Shown here piece after piece: positions 51,409 through 59,589 of a DNA stretch of 64,000 nt (its first letter is position 1; the number at the start of each line of letters is the position of its first letter). Made by a program: the position numbers and the translations under genes. The notes under the pieces are model-generated. The model searched no databases and was not told the DNA's origin. It saw only the letters and a list, made by a program, of their open reading frames with translations. The stretch comes from CAZKGE01 sp964636405 (GTDB lineage Bacteria > Bacillota > Clostridia > Christensenellales > CAG-138). The stretch spans positions 25,935-89,934 of the forward strand of contig CAZWSI010000006.1 in assembly GCA_964636405.1 (NCBI GenBank). Reading direction: 5' to 3'.

Positions 51409-52125
51409 TCACAGCTCCCGTTGCTTTTCCAAGGCGTCCACGCGTTTTTTTAGCGCCAAAAGCGCTTCCTGCACGGGATCGGGCAAATGATTCACGTCCA
51501 GATCCACGCCCGCCTCGCCAGAAACCGGGCACGCGGCCGCGTCGCCGCAGCTTGGCGCGGTGCAGGGCGCGCCCTCCCGCGCGCATTCGGCGGAGCAGGG
51601 TGCTTCGCAGCGCTTTTTGCGCACCACCTGCCCCGGCACGCCCACCACGGTAGAGTAGGGCGGCACGTCGCGCAGCACCACCGCGCCCGCGCCGATCTTC
51701 GCGCCGTTGCCGATGGTGAGGGGGCCAAGCACCGCCGCGCCAGCGGAAATGGTAACGTGGTTGCCCACCGTCGGGTGGCGCTTGCCCGTTTCCTTGCCGG
51801 TGCCGCCGAGCGTCGCGCCCTGATAGAGCGTTACGTCGTCGCCAATTACGCTCGTCTCGCCGATGACCACGCCCATGCCGTGGTCGATAAAGAGCCGCTT
51901 GCCGATGCTGGCGGCGGGGTGAATCTCCACGCCCGTAAAAAAGCGGCACCATTCGGACGCAAGCCGCGCGAGGAAGCGCATTTTGTGCGTGTAAAGGAAG
52001 TGCGCGAAGCGATAGCAGCGCACGGCGCGGAAGCCGGGGTAGCAGAGGAGTATTTCCAGCGTGCCGCGGGCGGCGGGGTCGCGCTCACGCACACAGCGGA
52101 GATCGTCTTTCAGCGATTGCAGCAT
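51409..52125 (-). CDS. cysE: Serine O-acetyltransferase with a Cys-rich insert
   Basis: Acetylates serine with acetyl-CoA, the first step of cysteine synthesis. 238 residues from ATG 52125. LRCVRERDPAARG, then the left-handed beta helix with FIDHGMGVVIGETSVIGDDVTLYQG and the KETGKRHPTVG loop (catalytic His/Asp), then VVGVPGQVVRK. Between this and the normal C-terminus (VDLDVNHLPDPVQEAL) lies a segment of about 35 residues with six Cys (173, 177, 181, 188, 193, 199), absent from usual SATs. Ribosome site is weak; an in-frame ATG at 52143 is possible. Confidence 0.93.
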   Translation of the reverse strand: MLQSLKDDLRCVRERDPAARGTLEILLCYPGFRAVRCYRFAHFLYTHKMRFLARLASEWCRFFTGVEIHPAASIGKRLFIDHGMGVVIGETSVIGDDVTLYQGATLGGTGKETGKRHPTVGNHVTISAGAAVLGPLTIGNGAKIGAGAVVLRDVPPYSTVVGVPGQVVRKKRCEAPCSAECAREGAPCTAPSCGDAAACPVSGEAGVDLDVNHLPDPVQEALLALKKRVDALEKQREL

Positions 52126-52152
52126 GTTCATCCAGCCATTCATATATATTGA

Positions 52153-52167
52153 TATACCAAGGGTATA
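52153..52167. promoter_or_regulatory. Operator candidate in the cysE leader
   Basis: TATACC-AAG-GGTATA, a perfect inverted repeat just downstream of the cysE -10, embedded in a longer AT-rich near-palindrome (52151-52175). Position fits a repressor of cysteine synthesis; the family is not identified. Confidence 0.45.
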
Positions 52168-52173
52168 TGATAT

Positions 52174-52203
52174 ACTGTATGGCAAGAGGATGGCTTTTGT
52201 CAA
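52174..52203 (-). promoter_or_regulatory. cysE-cysS promoter
   Basis: Minus strand perfect -35 TTGACA (52203-52198), 18 nt, TACAGT (52179-52174). Confidence 0.6.
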
Positions 52204-52227
52204 TTTGCATGCCGCAGAAAATTTTCA

Positions 52228-52255
52228 TTTACCATTGTATAAGCTGTGGTATACT
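52228..52255 (+). promoter_or_regulatory. nfeD-floA promoter candidate
   Basis: TTTACC (52228-52233), 16-nt spacer, TATACT (52250-52255), in the divergent gap with cysE. Confidence 0.5.
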
Positions 52256-52321
52256 ATGATTGACATGGAATAGAAACATGCCGTGGCAAATGTGAGGGTT
52301 TTTGAAAAGAAAGGAGAAAGC

Positions 52322-52852
52322 ATGCGCATTCTTCAAATTTTAGGGCCGGCCGCCGTGCCGACGCTGATCCTGATTGCGGTTGGCCTTGGAATGCTTCTCA
52401 TCGAAATGTTTACGCCCGGGGTCGGCGTGCCGGGCGCGACCGGCCTGCTGTGCCTGATTGCCGTGGTGATCATTCAGGTGGGCTGGGGCAGCCCGGAGGT
52501 CGCGCTTTATATCGTGGCTATCGTGCTGCTCATCATCGTGCTCGCGCTTATCCTCTTTATTCGTTCTTTCCAGAAGGGGCGGCTGTCGCGCTCGTTCCTT
52601 GTGCTCAATGAGAATATCGAGTCCAACGCGTCGCCCGTAGCGGGCAGCGAGGACGCGGCTCTTGCGGGCAAGAGCGGTGTGAGCGCAACACCCCTGCGCC
52701 CCGCGGGTATCGTAGAAATCGGGGGCCGCCGCATTGACGCCATGACCGACGGCGCGTTTATCGAGGCGGGCAAGGCCGTTGCGGTCGTGCGCGTCGAGGG
52801 CTTGCGCATCGTCGTGGCCGAGCGGGAGGCTGACGGCCCGGAGGAAGCGTAA
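52322..52852 (+). CDS. NfeD-like membrane protein
   Basis: 176 residues from ATG 52322 (AAAGGAGAAAGC upstream). Membrane helices LILIAVGLGMLLIEMFTPGVGVPG and others form the NfeD core; the C-terminal OB-fold segment reads LRPAGIVEIGGRRIDAMTDGAFIEAGKAVAVVRVEGLRIVV, the NfeD1b/YuaF/YqeZ signature. These proteins always accompany flotillins, as here, and help form functional membrane microdomains. Confidence 0.92.
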   Translation: MRILQILGPAAVPTLILIAVGLGMLLIEMFTPGVGVPGATGLLCLIAVVIIQVGWGSPEVALYIVAIVLLIIVLALILFIRSFQKGRLSRSFLVLNENIESNASPVAGSEDAALAGKSGVSATPLRPAGIVEIGGRRIDAMTDGAFIEAGKAVAVVRVEGLRIVVAEREADGPEEA

Positions 52853-52856
52853 ATCC

Positions 52857-53075
52857 ATGAAATATTGCAAGAAGTGCGGCGTGCTGTATTCCGGGCTGCT
52901 CGAGGTCTGCCCCAAGTGCAACGCCGCCCTTGACAACCCGCCCGAGGAATCGCCCCGGGAGGCTACCACGCAGGAAAAACGGCGGCAGTGGCTGTATTTG
53001 CTCATCGGAATTCCCGCGCTGTGCGCCTTTTTGTATCTGGTCGGGCTTACGCTTCAGAAGCTCGGCGCCTACTAA
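52857..53075 (+). CDS. Small zinc-ribbon membrane protein in the flotillin operon
   Basis: 72 residues. N-terminal zinc ribbon CKKCGVLYSGLLEVCPKCNA (CxxC-11-CxxC), a Pro/Glu linker, and one C-terminal membrane helix (WLYLLIGIPALCAFLYLVGL). Start ATG 52857 is 4 nt after the nfeD stop, with only a distant GGAGG, so it may be coupled. Its position between nfeD and floA suggests a role with the flotillin complex, otherwise unknown. Confidence 0.75.
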   Translation: MKYCKKCGVLYSGLLEVCPKCNAALDNPPEESPREATTQEKRRQWLYLLIGIPALCAFLYLVGLTLQKLGAY

Positions 53076-53096
53076 TACTTCAGGAGGTAATGAAAG

Positions 53097-54095
53097 ATGC
53101 TGTCTCTCTCCATCGGTTTTGCGGGCACGGTCGTTGTAATCGTGCTGGTGATCATTTTCCTTGCAATCTTCTTCAGCTTCGTACCGCTCGGGCTGTGGAT
53201 CTCCGCGCGCGCTTCGGGCGTAAAGATCGGCATATTGCAGCTTGTCGCCATGCGGGTGCGCAAGGTCGTGCCCTCCCGCATCGTCAACCCCATGATCAAG
53301 GCGACCAAGGCGGGGCTCACCGTTTCCATCAACAAGCTTGAGGCGCACTACCTCGCGGGCGGCAATGTGGATCGCGTAATCAACGCCCTCATCGCCGCGC
53401 AGCGCGCGGGCATTCCGCTGGATTTTGAAAAGGCCTGCGCCATCGATCTTGCTGGCCGCGACGTGCTCACCGCCGTGCAGATGAGCGTGAACCCCAAGGT
53501 CATTGAAACGCCGGTCATCGCGGCGGTCGCCATGGACGGCATCGAATTGCGCGCCAAGGCGCGCGTGACCGTGCGCGCCAATATCGACCGTCTCGTCGGC
53601 GGCGCGGGCGAGGAAACGATTATCGCCCGTATCGGCGAGGGCATCGTTACCACCGTCGGCTCCGCGACGAGCCACAAGGACGTTTTGGAGAACCCCGACA
53701 AGATCTCTCGCACGGTGCTGAGCAAGGGCCTTGACGCGGGCACGGCCTTCGAGATCCTCTCCATCGACATCGCGGACGTGGACGTGGGCCGCAACGTGGG
53801 CGCGCAGCTCCAGATCGACCAGGCCGAGGCCGACAAGCGCATCGCGCAGGCCAAGGCGGAGGAGCGCAGGGCCATGGCCGTTGCGCAGGAGCAGGAGAAC
53901 ATCGCGCAGGCGCAGGGCATGCGCGCGCGCGTCATCGAGGCCGAGGCCGAGGTGCCCAAGGCCATCGCGGGCGCGTTCCGCGAAGGCAAGCTTGGCGTCA
54001 TGGACTATTACAACATGCAGAACGTCATCTCGGATACCGACATGCGTAACGCCATTTCCAAGGGCACCAAGCCTGTCGAGTCCGAGAAGAAATAA
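53097..54095 (+). CDS. floA: Flotillin-like protein FloA
   Basis: 332 residues, AGGAGG 9 nt upstream. One N-terminal membrane hairpin (VVVIVLVIIFLAIFFSFVPLG), then an SPFH-like region with VVPSRIVNPMIKATKAGL, AIDLAGRDVLTAVQMSVNPKVI and the Ala/Glu-rich coiled stretch RIAQAKAEERRAMAVAQEQENIAQAQ, and the conserved end FREGKLGVMDYYNMQNV. It scaffolds lipid microdomains that host signalling and secretion proteins. Confidence 0.96.
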   Translation: MLSLSIGFAGTVVVIVLVIIFLAIFFSFVPLGLWISARASGVKIGILQLVAMRVRKVVPSRIVNPMIKATKAGLTVSINKLEAHYLAGGNVDRVINALIAAQRAGIPLDFEKACAIDLAGRDVLTAVQMSVNPKVIETPVIAAVAMDGIELRAKARVTVRANIDRLVGGAGEETIIARIGEGIVTTVGSATSHKDVLENPDKISRTVLSKGLDAGTAFEILSIDIADVDVGRNVGAQLQIDQAEADKRIAQAKAEERRAMAVAQEQENIAQAQGMRARVIEAEAEVPKAIAGAFREGKLGVMDYYNMQNVISDTDMRNAISKGTKPVESEKK

Positions 54096-54100
54096 CCGTT

Positions 54101-54757
54101 ATGGAATCGTTGATTCCGATTCTTCTCATCTGCTGGGCGGTGTTTTCCTTCGTCTCAAGGCAGGCGCAGAAGAAGAAAAAAGAAGAGGCCGCGCGCGTGG
54201 CGCGGGAAAACGCCCAGCAAGCGTCGCCCGCGCCTGCGCCCGCGTTGCCGTATTACGACGATCGCGGCGGGCGAAGCGCGCAGCAGAGCGGCATGCGGCA
54301 GTCGGATCGGCCCGAGGGAGGCCCGCCCTATTACGATGCGCCGGCCCCTCGTCAGCCCAGATTCGATCCCCAGACGGGCGCGCGCCTTGCGCCGGATGCA
54401 CGGCCCGCCGCCCGCCAGATGCAGCAGCCGCCCGCCGCGCGGCAGGCGCCGCCGCCCGTGGCGCGCCAGTCGGCGGCGCTGCAATCCCGCGCACAGTCCA
54501 ACATGTCGAGCACGCTTACGGATATCGCCAAAACGCGGCATCCGTTGGAGGCGTTCGACCGCACGGGGCACGCGCATCAAGAGACGAGCATTACCGGCGT
54601 GCAGGGCGAGTGCCCGCCGGAGCGGGAGGGCAAAAAAGCCGCGCCCGCCTCCGCGCCCGCGCCCGTTTCCGCATTCCGCTGGAACCAAAACGCCGTGCTG
54701 AGCGGGCTGGTGTACGCAGAGATTCTCAGCCAACCCAAGGCATTGCGCCGGAGATAG
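54101..54757 (+). CDS. Low-complexity membrane protein downstream of floA
   Basis: 218 residues. One N-terminal helix (SLIPILLICWAVFSFV), a Lys/Glu stretch (KKKKEEAARVARE), a long Pro/Ala/Gln/Arg-rich segment with repeated YYD motifs (PYYDDRGG, PYYDAPAP), and a short conserved-looking C-terminus (WNQNAVLSGLVYAEILSQPKALRRR). It starts 5 nt after floA, so it is co-translated. No known domain. The compositional bias suggests a flexible tether or scaffold in the floA complex. Confidence 0.75.
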   Translation: MESLIPILLICWAVFSFVSRQAQKKKKEEAARVARENAQQASPAPAPALPYYDDRGGRSAQQSGMRQSDRPEGGPPYYDAPAPRQPRFDPQTGARLAPDARPAARQMQQPPAARQAPPPVARQSAALQSRAQSNMSSTLTDIAKTRHPLEAFDRTGHAHQETSITGVQGECPPEREGKKAAPASAPAPVSAFRWNQNAVLSGLVYAEILSQPKALRRR

Positions 54758-54758
54758 T

Positions 54759-56168
54759 ATGCGCGTGAGGGAAAACGACGCTTATGTGTGGAAACGCGTC
54801 CTGTTCACCGCCGTTCCCACGATATTGCTGTTGGTCTTTTTTGCCCGCTGGGTCATGATCCGCACGCCGGGTCACGTGGAGTCGCTCTTTGCAGCGGCTC
54901 TTTCCGTGTTTCTGTTCGTGCTGCTGGGCGTGCGCTTCATCCCCCGGTGGATGGAGGCGTGGAGCGGTCTGCCTGAAATGGACGTTCACGCGCGCGACGG
55001 CAAACGTACCGGCAGGAAACGCCGCATGCACCCGTTCTTCCCCATCGTGGGCGTCATGCTGGCCTTCCGTCTGGGCCTGTTTATCGCGGCCTACCTCATG
55101 ACGCAGGCGGAAAACGGCTATACGGGCGGTATATTCGACCATCTCGATATCTGGAACGGCGTGAGCCTGGACTCGCGTCACTATCTCAACATTGCGAAAA
55201 ATTGGTATCAGCCCACCGGCGACGACCGGCTGCTGCTGGTGTTTTTTCCCTTTTATCCCATTGTCGTGCGGCTCTTCACCTATGTGTTCCGAAGCTTTCT
55301 GGCTTCAGGGCTGTTTGTGTCGAACATGTGCGCGGTCTTTTCGGGCTACCTGCTCTACGAGCTTGCCCTCCTCGATATGGATCGCTCAACTGCCATGCGC
55401 AGCGTGCGCTACTATTGCCTGCTTCCCGCAAGTCTGCTGCTTTCCGCGCCCATGTCGGACGCGCTTTTCCTGCTGCTTTCGCTTGGCACGATGCTGCTTG
55501 CACGCAAAAAACGCTATCTGCCCGCCTGCGTGCTGGGTTTTTTCGCGGCCTTTACGCGGCTGCTCGGCGTCGCGCTCTTTGCGCCGGTGTGCTTTGAGCT
55601 GGTCGCGGATATTGTGCGCGAAAAAAAGCAGGGCGCGCGCGGGCGCGAGTTTGTCGTTTCCTGTGTGGGGCGGTGTCTTTCGCTTCTGCTTATTCCGGCG
55701 GGCTTAGGGCTGTATCTGCTCATTAACCGCAGCGTTTCGGGCAACGCGTTCCAGTTTTTGCTGTATCAGAAGGAAAATTGGGATCAGTCGCTCGGCTGGT
55801 TTTTCGCGAGCGCCGCGACGCAGTGCGATCAAGCCATCGAAACGTTGGCAAAGGGTAATATCGCACAGTTTTCCGGGCTCTGGGTTCCCAATATTGCGTT
55901 CTTACTGGGTTCCCTTGCGGTTATGGCGGGCATGTGCAATAAGCTAAGGCCCTCGTATGTGGCGTATTTTATCCTCTACTATGCGCTCGGCATGGGCGCG
56001 AGCTGGCTGCTCTCCGCGCCGCGCTATCTGGTTGCGGCGTTTCCGCTGCTGCTCGGCATGGGCGCGCTTACGAAAAAAAGCTGGGTAGACGCGCTGGCGA
56101 CCTGCTTCTGCTTTGCGGGACTCGTTTTTTATCTGTACGCGTTCATTCAGCGCTGGAACGTATACTGA
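54759..56168 (+). CDS. PIG-V-like membrane glycosyltransferase
   Basis: 469 residues with about ten helices. The lumenal-type block DIWNGVSLDSRHYLNIAKNWYQ then LVFFPFYPIVVRL is the GPI mannosyltransferase PIG-V / GT-C pattern (DSxHYL). Bacterial members are thought to use polyprenyl-phosphate sugars to glycosylate envelope molecules; acceptor unknown. It abuts the preceding gene (1 nt), so it belongs to the flotillin transcript. The SVRYYCLLPASLLLSAPMSDALF region follows the family's helix 5-6. Confidence 0.85.
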   Translation: MRVRENDAYVWKRVLFTAVPTILLLVFFARWVMIRTPGHVESLFAAALSVFLFVLLGVRFIPRWMEAWSGLPEMDVHARDGKRTGRKRRMHPFFPIVGVMLAFRLGLFIAAYLMTQAENGYTGGIFDHLDIWNGVSLDSRHYLNIAKNWYQPTGDDRLLLVFFPFYPIVVRLFTYVFRSFLASGLFVSNMCAVFSGYLLYELALLDMDRSTAMRSVRYYCLLPASLLLSAPMSDALFLLLSLGTMLLARKKRYLPACVLGFFAAFTRLLGVALFAPVCFELVADIVREKKQGARGREFVVSCVGRCLSLLLIPAGLGLYLLINRSVSGNAFQFLLYQKENWDQSLGWFFASAATQCDQAIETLAKGNIAQFSGLWVPNIAFLLGSLAVMAGMCNKLRPSYVAYFILYYALGMGASWLLSAPRYLVAAFPLLLGMGALTKKSWVDALATCFCFAGLVFYLYAFIQRWNVY

Positions 56169-56249
56169 TATGCAAGAGGGTGGCCGTCTGCTTTTCGGGG
56201 CGGGAGAAAGCCGCGCCGCGTAATTATTCTCGAAAGGGCACGCTCTGAC

Positions 56250-56789
56250 ATGTGGAAGGATCTCGGAAGGCTTTACATTACGTTCTTTAAGATCGGCGCG
56301 TTCATGTTCGGCGGCGGCTATTCCATGCTGCCGCTGCTAACAAAGGAGCTTGTGGAACGCCGCGGCTGGGAGAGCGAGGACACGCTGCTGGATTATTTTG
56401 CCGTCGCGCAATGCACGCCGGGCATCATTGCCATCAATACCGCGACCTTCGTGGGCCATAAACGGCGCGGCTGGCTTGGCGCGGCGGTTGCCGTGCTGGG
56501 CGTGCTGACCGCGCCCGTCGCACTGATACTGCTGATTGCCATGCTCATGCGTGGCGTGTGGGCGCATCCGCTCGTGGTGCGCGCGTTTCATGGCATCCGC
56601 GTGGCGGTGGCGGCGCTCATCGTGTCCGCCGTGGCGCGCATGATCAAAAAAGGCGTAAAGAACGGCTTTGGAGTCGCGCTTTGCGCGGCCGCGTTCCTCG
56701 TGGTGGGCATCTTCGGCCAATCGCCCGTGTGGGTCGTGCTCGCGGCGGCCGCCGCCGGTCTGCTTTATGGGAGGCTGCGCAAGGTATGA
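56250..56789 (+). CDS. Chromate transporter subunit A (ChrA N-half)
   Basis: 179 residues, AAAGGGCACGCTCTGAC upstream. ChrA short form: FFKIGAFMFGGGYSMLPLLTKELVERRGW and FAVAQCTPGIIAINTATFVGHK are the family motifs. Two ChrA-like half-size proteins act together; exports chromate or, more likely in an anaerobe, an unknown anion. Confidence 0.9.
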   Translation: MWKDLGRLYITFFKIGAFMFGGGYSMLPLLTKELVERRGWESEDTLLDYFAVAQCTPGIIAINTATFVGHKRRGWLGAAVAVLGVLTAPVALILLIAMLMRGVWAHPLVVRAFHGIRVAVAALIVSAVARMIKKGVKNGFGVALCAAAFLVVGIFGQSPVWVVLAAAAAGLLYGRLRKV

Positions 56790-57352
56790 GCACGCTCTTT
56801 ATCCTGTTTTGCGAGTTCTTTTATACCGGCCTACTCGCTGTGGGCGGGGGGCTTGCCACGCTCCCGTTCCTTGCGGGCATGGCGGAGCGTTATCCGGCCT
56901 GGTTTGCCGCGCCCACGCTGCCGGATATCGTCGCCATTGCGGAATCCACGCCCGGCCCCATCGGCGTAAACGCCGCCACCTTTATTGGCTTTAACGCGGC
57001 TGGACCCACGGGCGCGGTCGTTGCGACCCTTGCCCTCACGCTGCCCTCGTATATCATCATTTGCGTGATCGCGCGCTTTCTCGAAAAGTATCGCGACTCG
57101 GCGCTCGTGGAAAGCGCTTTTTCCGGCCTCCGTCCGGCCGTTACGGGTCTGATTGCGGCGGCGGCCTATTCCATGCTCCGTGCCGCGCTCCTTCCGGGGG
57201 GTGGGGCGGGCTTTCTCGCGGGCTTCGATTGGCGCTGCGCCGCGCTGTTTGCCGTGTTCCTTGTCTGCCTCTTTTTGCCGAAGCTGAGCAAGCTGCACCC
57301 CATCTTCTATATTATCGCGGGCGCCGCGGCGGGCGTTGCGATAGGGCTGTAA
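56786..57352 (+). CDS. Chromate transporter subunit B (ChrA C-half)
   Basis: 188 residues from ATG 56786, overlapping the partner stop in ATGA. FCEFFYTGLLAVGGGLATLPFL, AIAESTPGPIGVNAATFIGF repeats the ChrA signature. The two half-genes form one transporter of the short-chain ChrA type. Confidence 0.9.
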   Translation: MSTLFILFCEFFYTGLLAVGGGLATLPFLAGMAERYPAWFAAPTLPDIVAIAESTPGPIGVNAATFIGFNAAGPTGAVVATLALTLPSYIIICVIARFLEKYRDSALVESAFSGLRPAVTGLIAAAAYSMLRAALLPGGGAGFLAGFDWRCAALFAVFLVCLFLPKLSKLHPIFYIIAGAAAGVAIGL

Positions 57353-57419
57353 AAGCCGTGCGGGCGAGCGGCGCTTGCCCGCAGGCGGCTCCCAAAAGCA
57401 GGGCTTCCGGGGAAATACG

Positions 57420-57806
57420 ATGCGTGTTGAAATTGTTCAATATGAAAATCGCTTTGAAAATGAACTGATGGAAATGATCGGGCGAGAGGGCGAGGATTGG
57501 AAAATCTATTGGGGAGAACCCAACGCGTCCAAATACCGCAGATCGTTTTCCAAATCCATCACATATCTCGCCTTGGCGGACGGAAAAATATGCGGCTACT
57601 CACGCTCACTGGCCGACGCGCTGTTCCTCTATGTCTGCGATTTGTTGGTAGACCGCGCATACAGGGGCAACAGCATTGGCGAAAGGCTGTTGCGCCGCTT
57701 GCGGGACGATTATCCCGAGTTTTCGGTATATATTATGTCTGGGAACGATCGTTATTACGAAAAGCTTGCATGCAAAAGGGAAGGCTCCATCTATTTACTG
57801 GAGTAA
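57420..57806 (+). CDS. GNAT-family N-acetyltransferase
   Basis: 128 residues from ATG 57420. GNAT motif A is seen as LYVCDLLVDRAYRGNSIGERLLRRL (Q/RxxGxG/A acetyl-CoA loop as YRGNSIGERL), followed by VYIMSGNDRYYEKLACKREGSIYLLE. The substrate is unknown. Ribosome site is weak. Confidence 0.85.
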   Translation: MRVEIVQYENRFENELMEMIGREGEDWKIYWGEPNASKYRRSFSKSITYLALADGKICGYSRSLADALFLYVCDLLVDRAYRGNSIGERLLRRLRDDYPEFSVYIMSGNDRYYEKLACKREGSIYLLE

Positions 57807-57937
57807 ACGGCATCCCGCTCGCCGGGCGGGCCGCAGCGCGGCAATTCCGGCGCGAACCGAATCAATGCGTGTAAAGCGAATCGCTTCCCGCTCATTTTTG
57901 GTCATAGACTCGTTTGCAAGCCGTTCAGCCGGTTTGT

Positions 57938-59269
57938 TCATGGTGCTTGTACGCGCTTTTTACCCATCAGCTCCAGCACCGTGCCGCAGAACGCGCGTAC
58001 GCCGTTGACCAGCGCTTCCTCGTCAAAGTCGAAGCGGTCGTTGTGATTGGCTGCCGGGCAGCTTGCAAGGATGACAAAATACGTCGCTTGGCCGCCCTGC
58101 TGCCGCACACGCTCGGCCATATAGGAAAAGTCCTCGCTGCCGCCCGAAAGGGTGGGAAGCGCCAGCGCCTTCATGCCGAGCTTTTCCGTGCACACATCCA
58201 AAACACGCTTGCTGAGCGGCCAATCGCAGCGCAGCGCGGCCGCGCTGCCCATGGCGCGCACCTGGCACGCGCACGCGTGCATAGCGGCCGCAGAAGCGAC
58301 GATCCTGCGCGCGTAAGCGTCCATGTAGTCGTTGGCCTCCGACGTTTGACCGCGCACCTCAAGCTCCAGCGTCGCTTTTTCGCATACCACGTTGCGCCCG
58401 CTGCCCGCGTGCAGCACGCCCACGTTCAGTTGCGTGGGCACGTTGCCAAAGCGCGGGATGGCGTGCAGATTGAGCACGGCGGTCGCGGCGGCAAGCAACG
58501 CGTTTTTGCCCGCTTGCGGGGCAATGCCCGCGTGCGCGGGTTTCCCAAGGAAGGTTGCGTCCAGCTTCGTGGTGGCAAGGCCGCCCTCGCCGTCCTCCTT
58601 CAGCACGCCCAGCTCAAAGCCAGCCGCCTTGCCCGCGGGGAAGATATGGCCCGCCAGCACATAGTCCACGCCGTCGAGGTGTCCCATCTCAACGATGGAT
58701 TTCGCGCCGCACACGCCCTCCTCGGCGGGTTGGAAGATGAGTTTCACGGTTCCGCACAGCTTCTCGCGCTGTTGCACAAGAACGCGCGCCACGCCCAGGC
58801 CGATGGCCGCGTGGCCGTCGTGCCCGCAGGCGTGCATCACGCCCGGCTCCACGGAGGCGTAGCCTTCGCGTGCCGGCCTGTGCGCGTCCGTAGCGGATTC
58901 TACAACGCCCAGCGCGTCGATATCGAAACGGAGCGCCACACACGGCCCCTCGCCGCAGCGGAGGATGCCGATCACGCCTGTATAACCGCCCTGCGTTCCG
59001 GGCAGGAATTGCGCGTCCGCGCCGTTTGCCTCCGCCCACGCGTAATGCGCCTCAAGCGCTTCCTCTGAGGGCAGGCCCATCCGTGCCTCGCCTGCACAGA
59101 CCGCTTTGCCTGTCAGCACCTCATAGCCAAGCACGGTCAGCTCCTTGGCAATGATCGAGGCGGTGCGCATTTCCAGCCAGCCGGTTTCCGCATAGCGGTG
59201 GAAGTCGCGCCGCCGCGCGGTCAGCGCGCCGCGCAGTTCTTCCGCATCCGCGTTGATTGTTTCGTACAA
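57938..59269 (-). CDS. M20-family amidohydrolase (AbgB/HipO-like)
   Basis: Zinc/manganese amidase of 443 residues, acting on N-acyl or p-aminobenzoyl-glutamate-type substrates. HACGHDGHAAIGLGVA (metal ligands), IFQPAEEGVCGAKSIVEMG (catalytic Glu), HIFPAGK, GLATTKLDATFLGKPAHAGIAPQ for the dimer lid, and GSEDFSYM. TTG 59269 is preferred for AAGGGAG 8 nt upstream; an ATG at 59296 (27 nt upstream) would start at the predicted +1 of a TTGCCT-16-TAGAAT promoter (59331-59304). Confidence 0.9.
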   Translation of the reverse strand: MYETINADAEELRGALTARRRDFHRYAETGWLEMRTASIIAKELTVLGYEVLTGKAVCAGEARMGLPSEEALEAHYAWAEANGADAQFLPGTQGGYTGVIGILRCGEGPCVALRFDIDALGVVESATDAHRPAREGYASVEPGVMHACGHDGHAAIGLGVARVLVQQREKLCGTVKLIFQPAEEGVCGAKSIVEMGHLDGVDYVLAGHIFPAGKAAGFELGVLKEDGEGGLATTKLDATFLGKPAHAGIAPQAGKNALLAAATAVLNLHAIPRFGNVPTQLNVGVLHAGSGRNVVCEKATLELEVRGQTSEANDYMDAYARRIVASAAAMHACACQVRAMGSAAALRCDWPLSKRVLDVCTEKLGMKALALPTLSGGSEDFSYMAERVRQQGGQATYFVILASCPAANHNDRFDFDEEALVNGVRAFCGTVLELMGKKRVQAP

Positions 59270-59303
59270 TGTACCGTCTCCCTTCTGCTGCGCCATTCAC
59301 TCA

Positions 59304-59589
59304 ATTCTATCATTCAAGCGCGAATAGGCAAGCTATGCCCGGAACGCCGGAAATTTGGCCGCAACCCAAAGCGCGTTGGCAACGCGCTGGCACAGCGCCG
59401 GGAGTCAGCCTATTTGCACATCGTTTTTTGATCGCAATCGCCAATGCACACGAACATGGCAACAGAGTGGGGCGGCCATTGGCGTCATGCCTGTGCAGGT
59501 GCCGATTTGGGGCATAACGGTCGCGCTGCCCGCGCGGACGGCAAAGCGGCGCGGCGAAAGGGCAGCCCTGTGGCGGCCCGAGATTGGCC
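59304..59589. other. Intergenic region without a recognisable gene
   Basis: About 290 nt between two leftward genes. It holds the M20 gene promoter candidate (59304-59331), a palindrome AGCGCGTTG-G-CAACGCGCT (59370-59388) that could be an operator or terminator for the S24 repressor gene, and otherwise nothing coding. Confidence 0.5.

Noticed and set aside
57807..57937. Small open frames between the GNAT and M20 genes
   Set aside because: No ribosome site, no recognisable domain, Arg-rich composition typical of chance frames in high-GC DNA.
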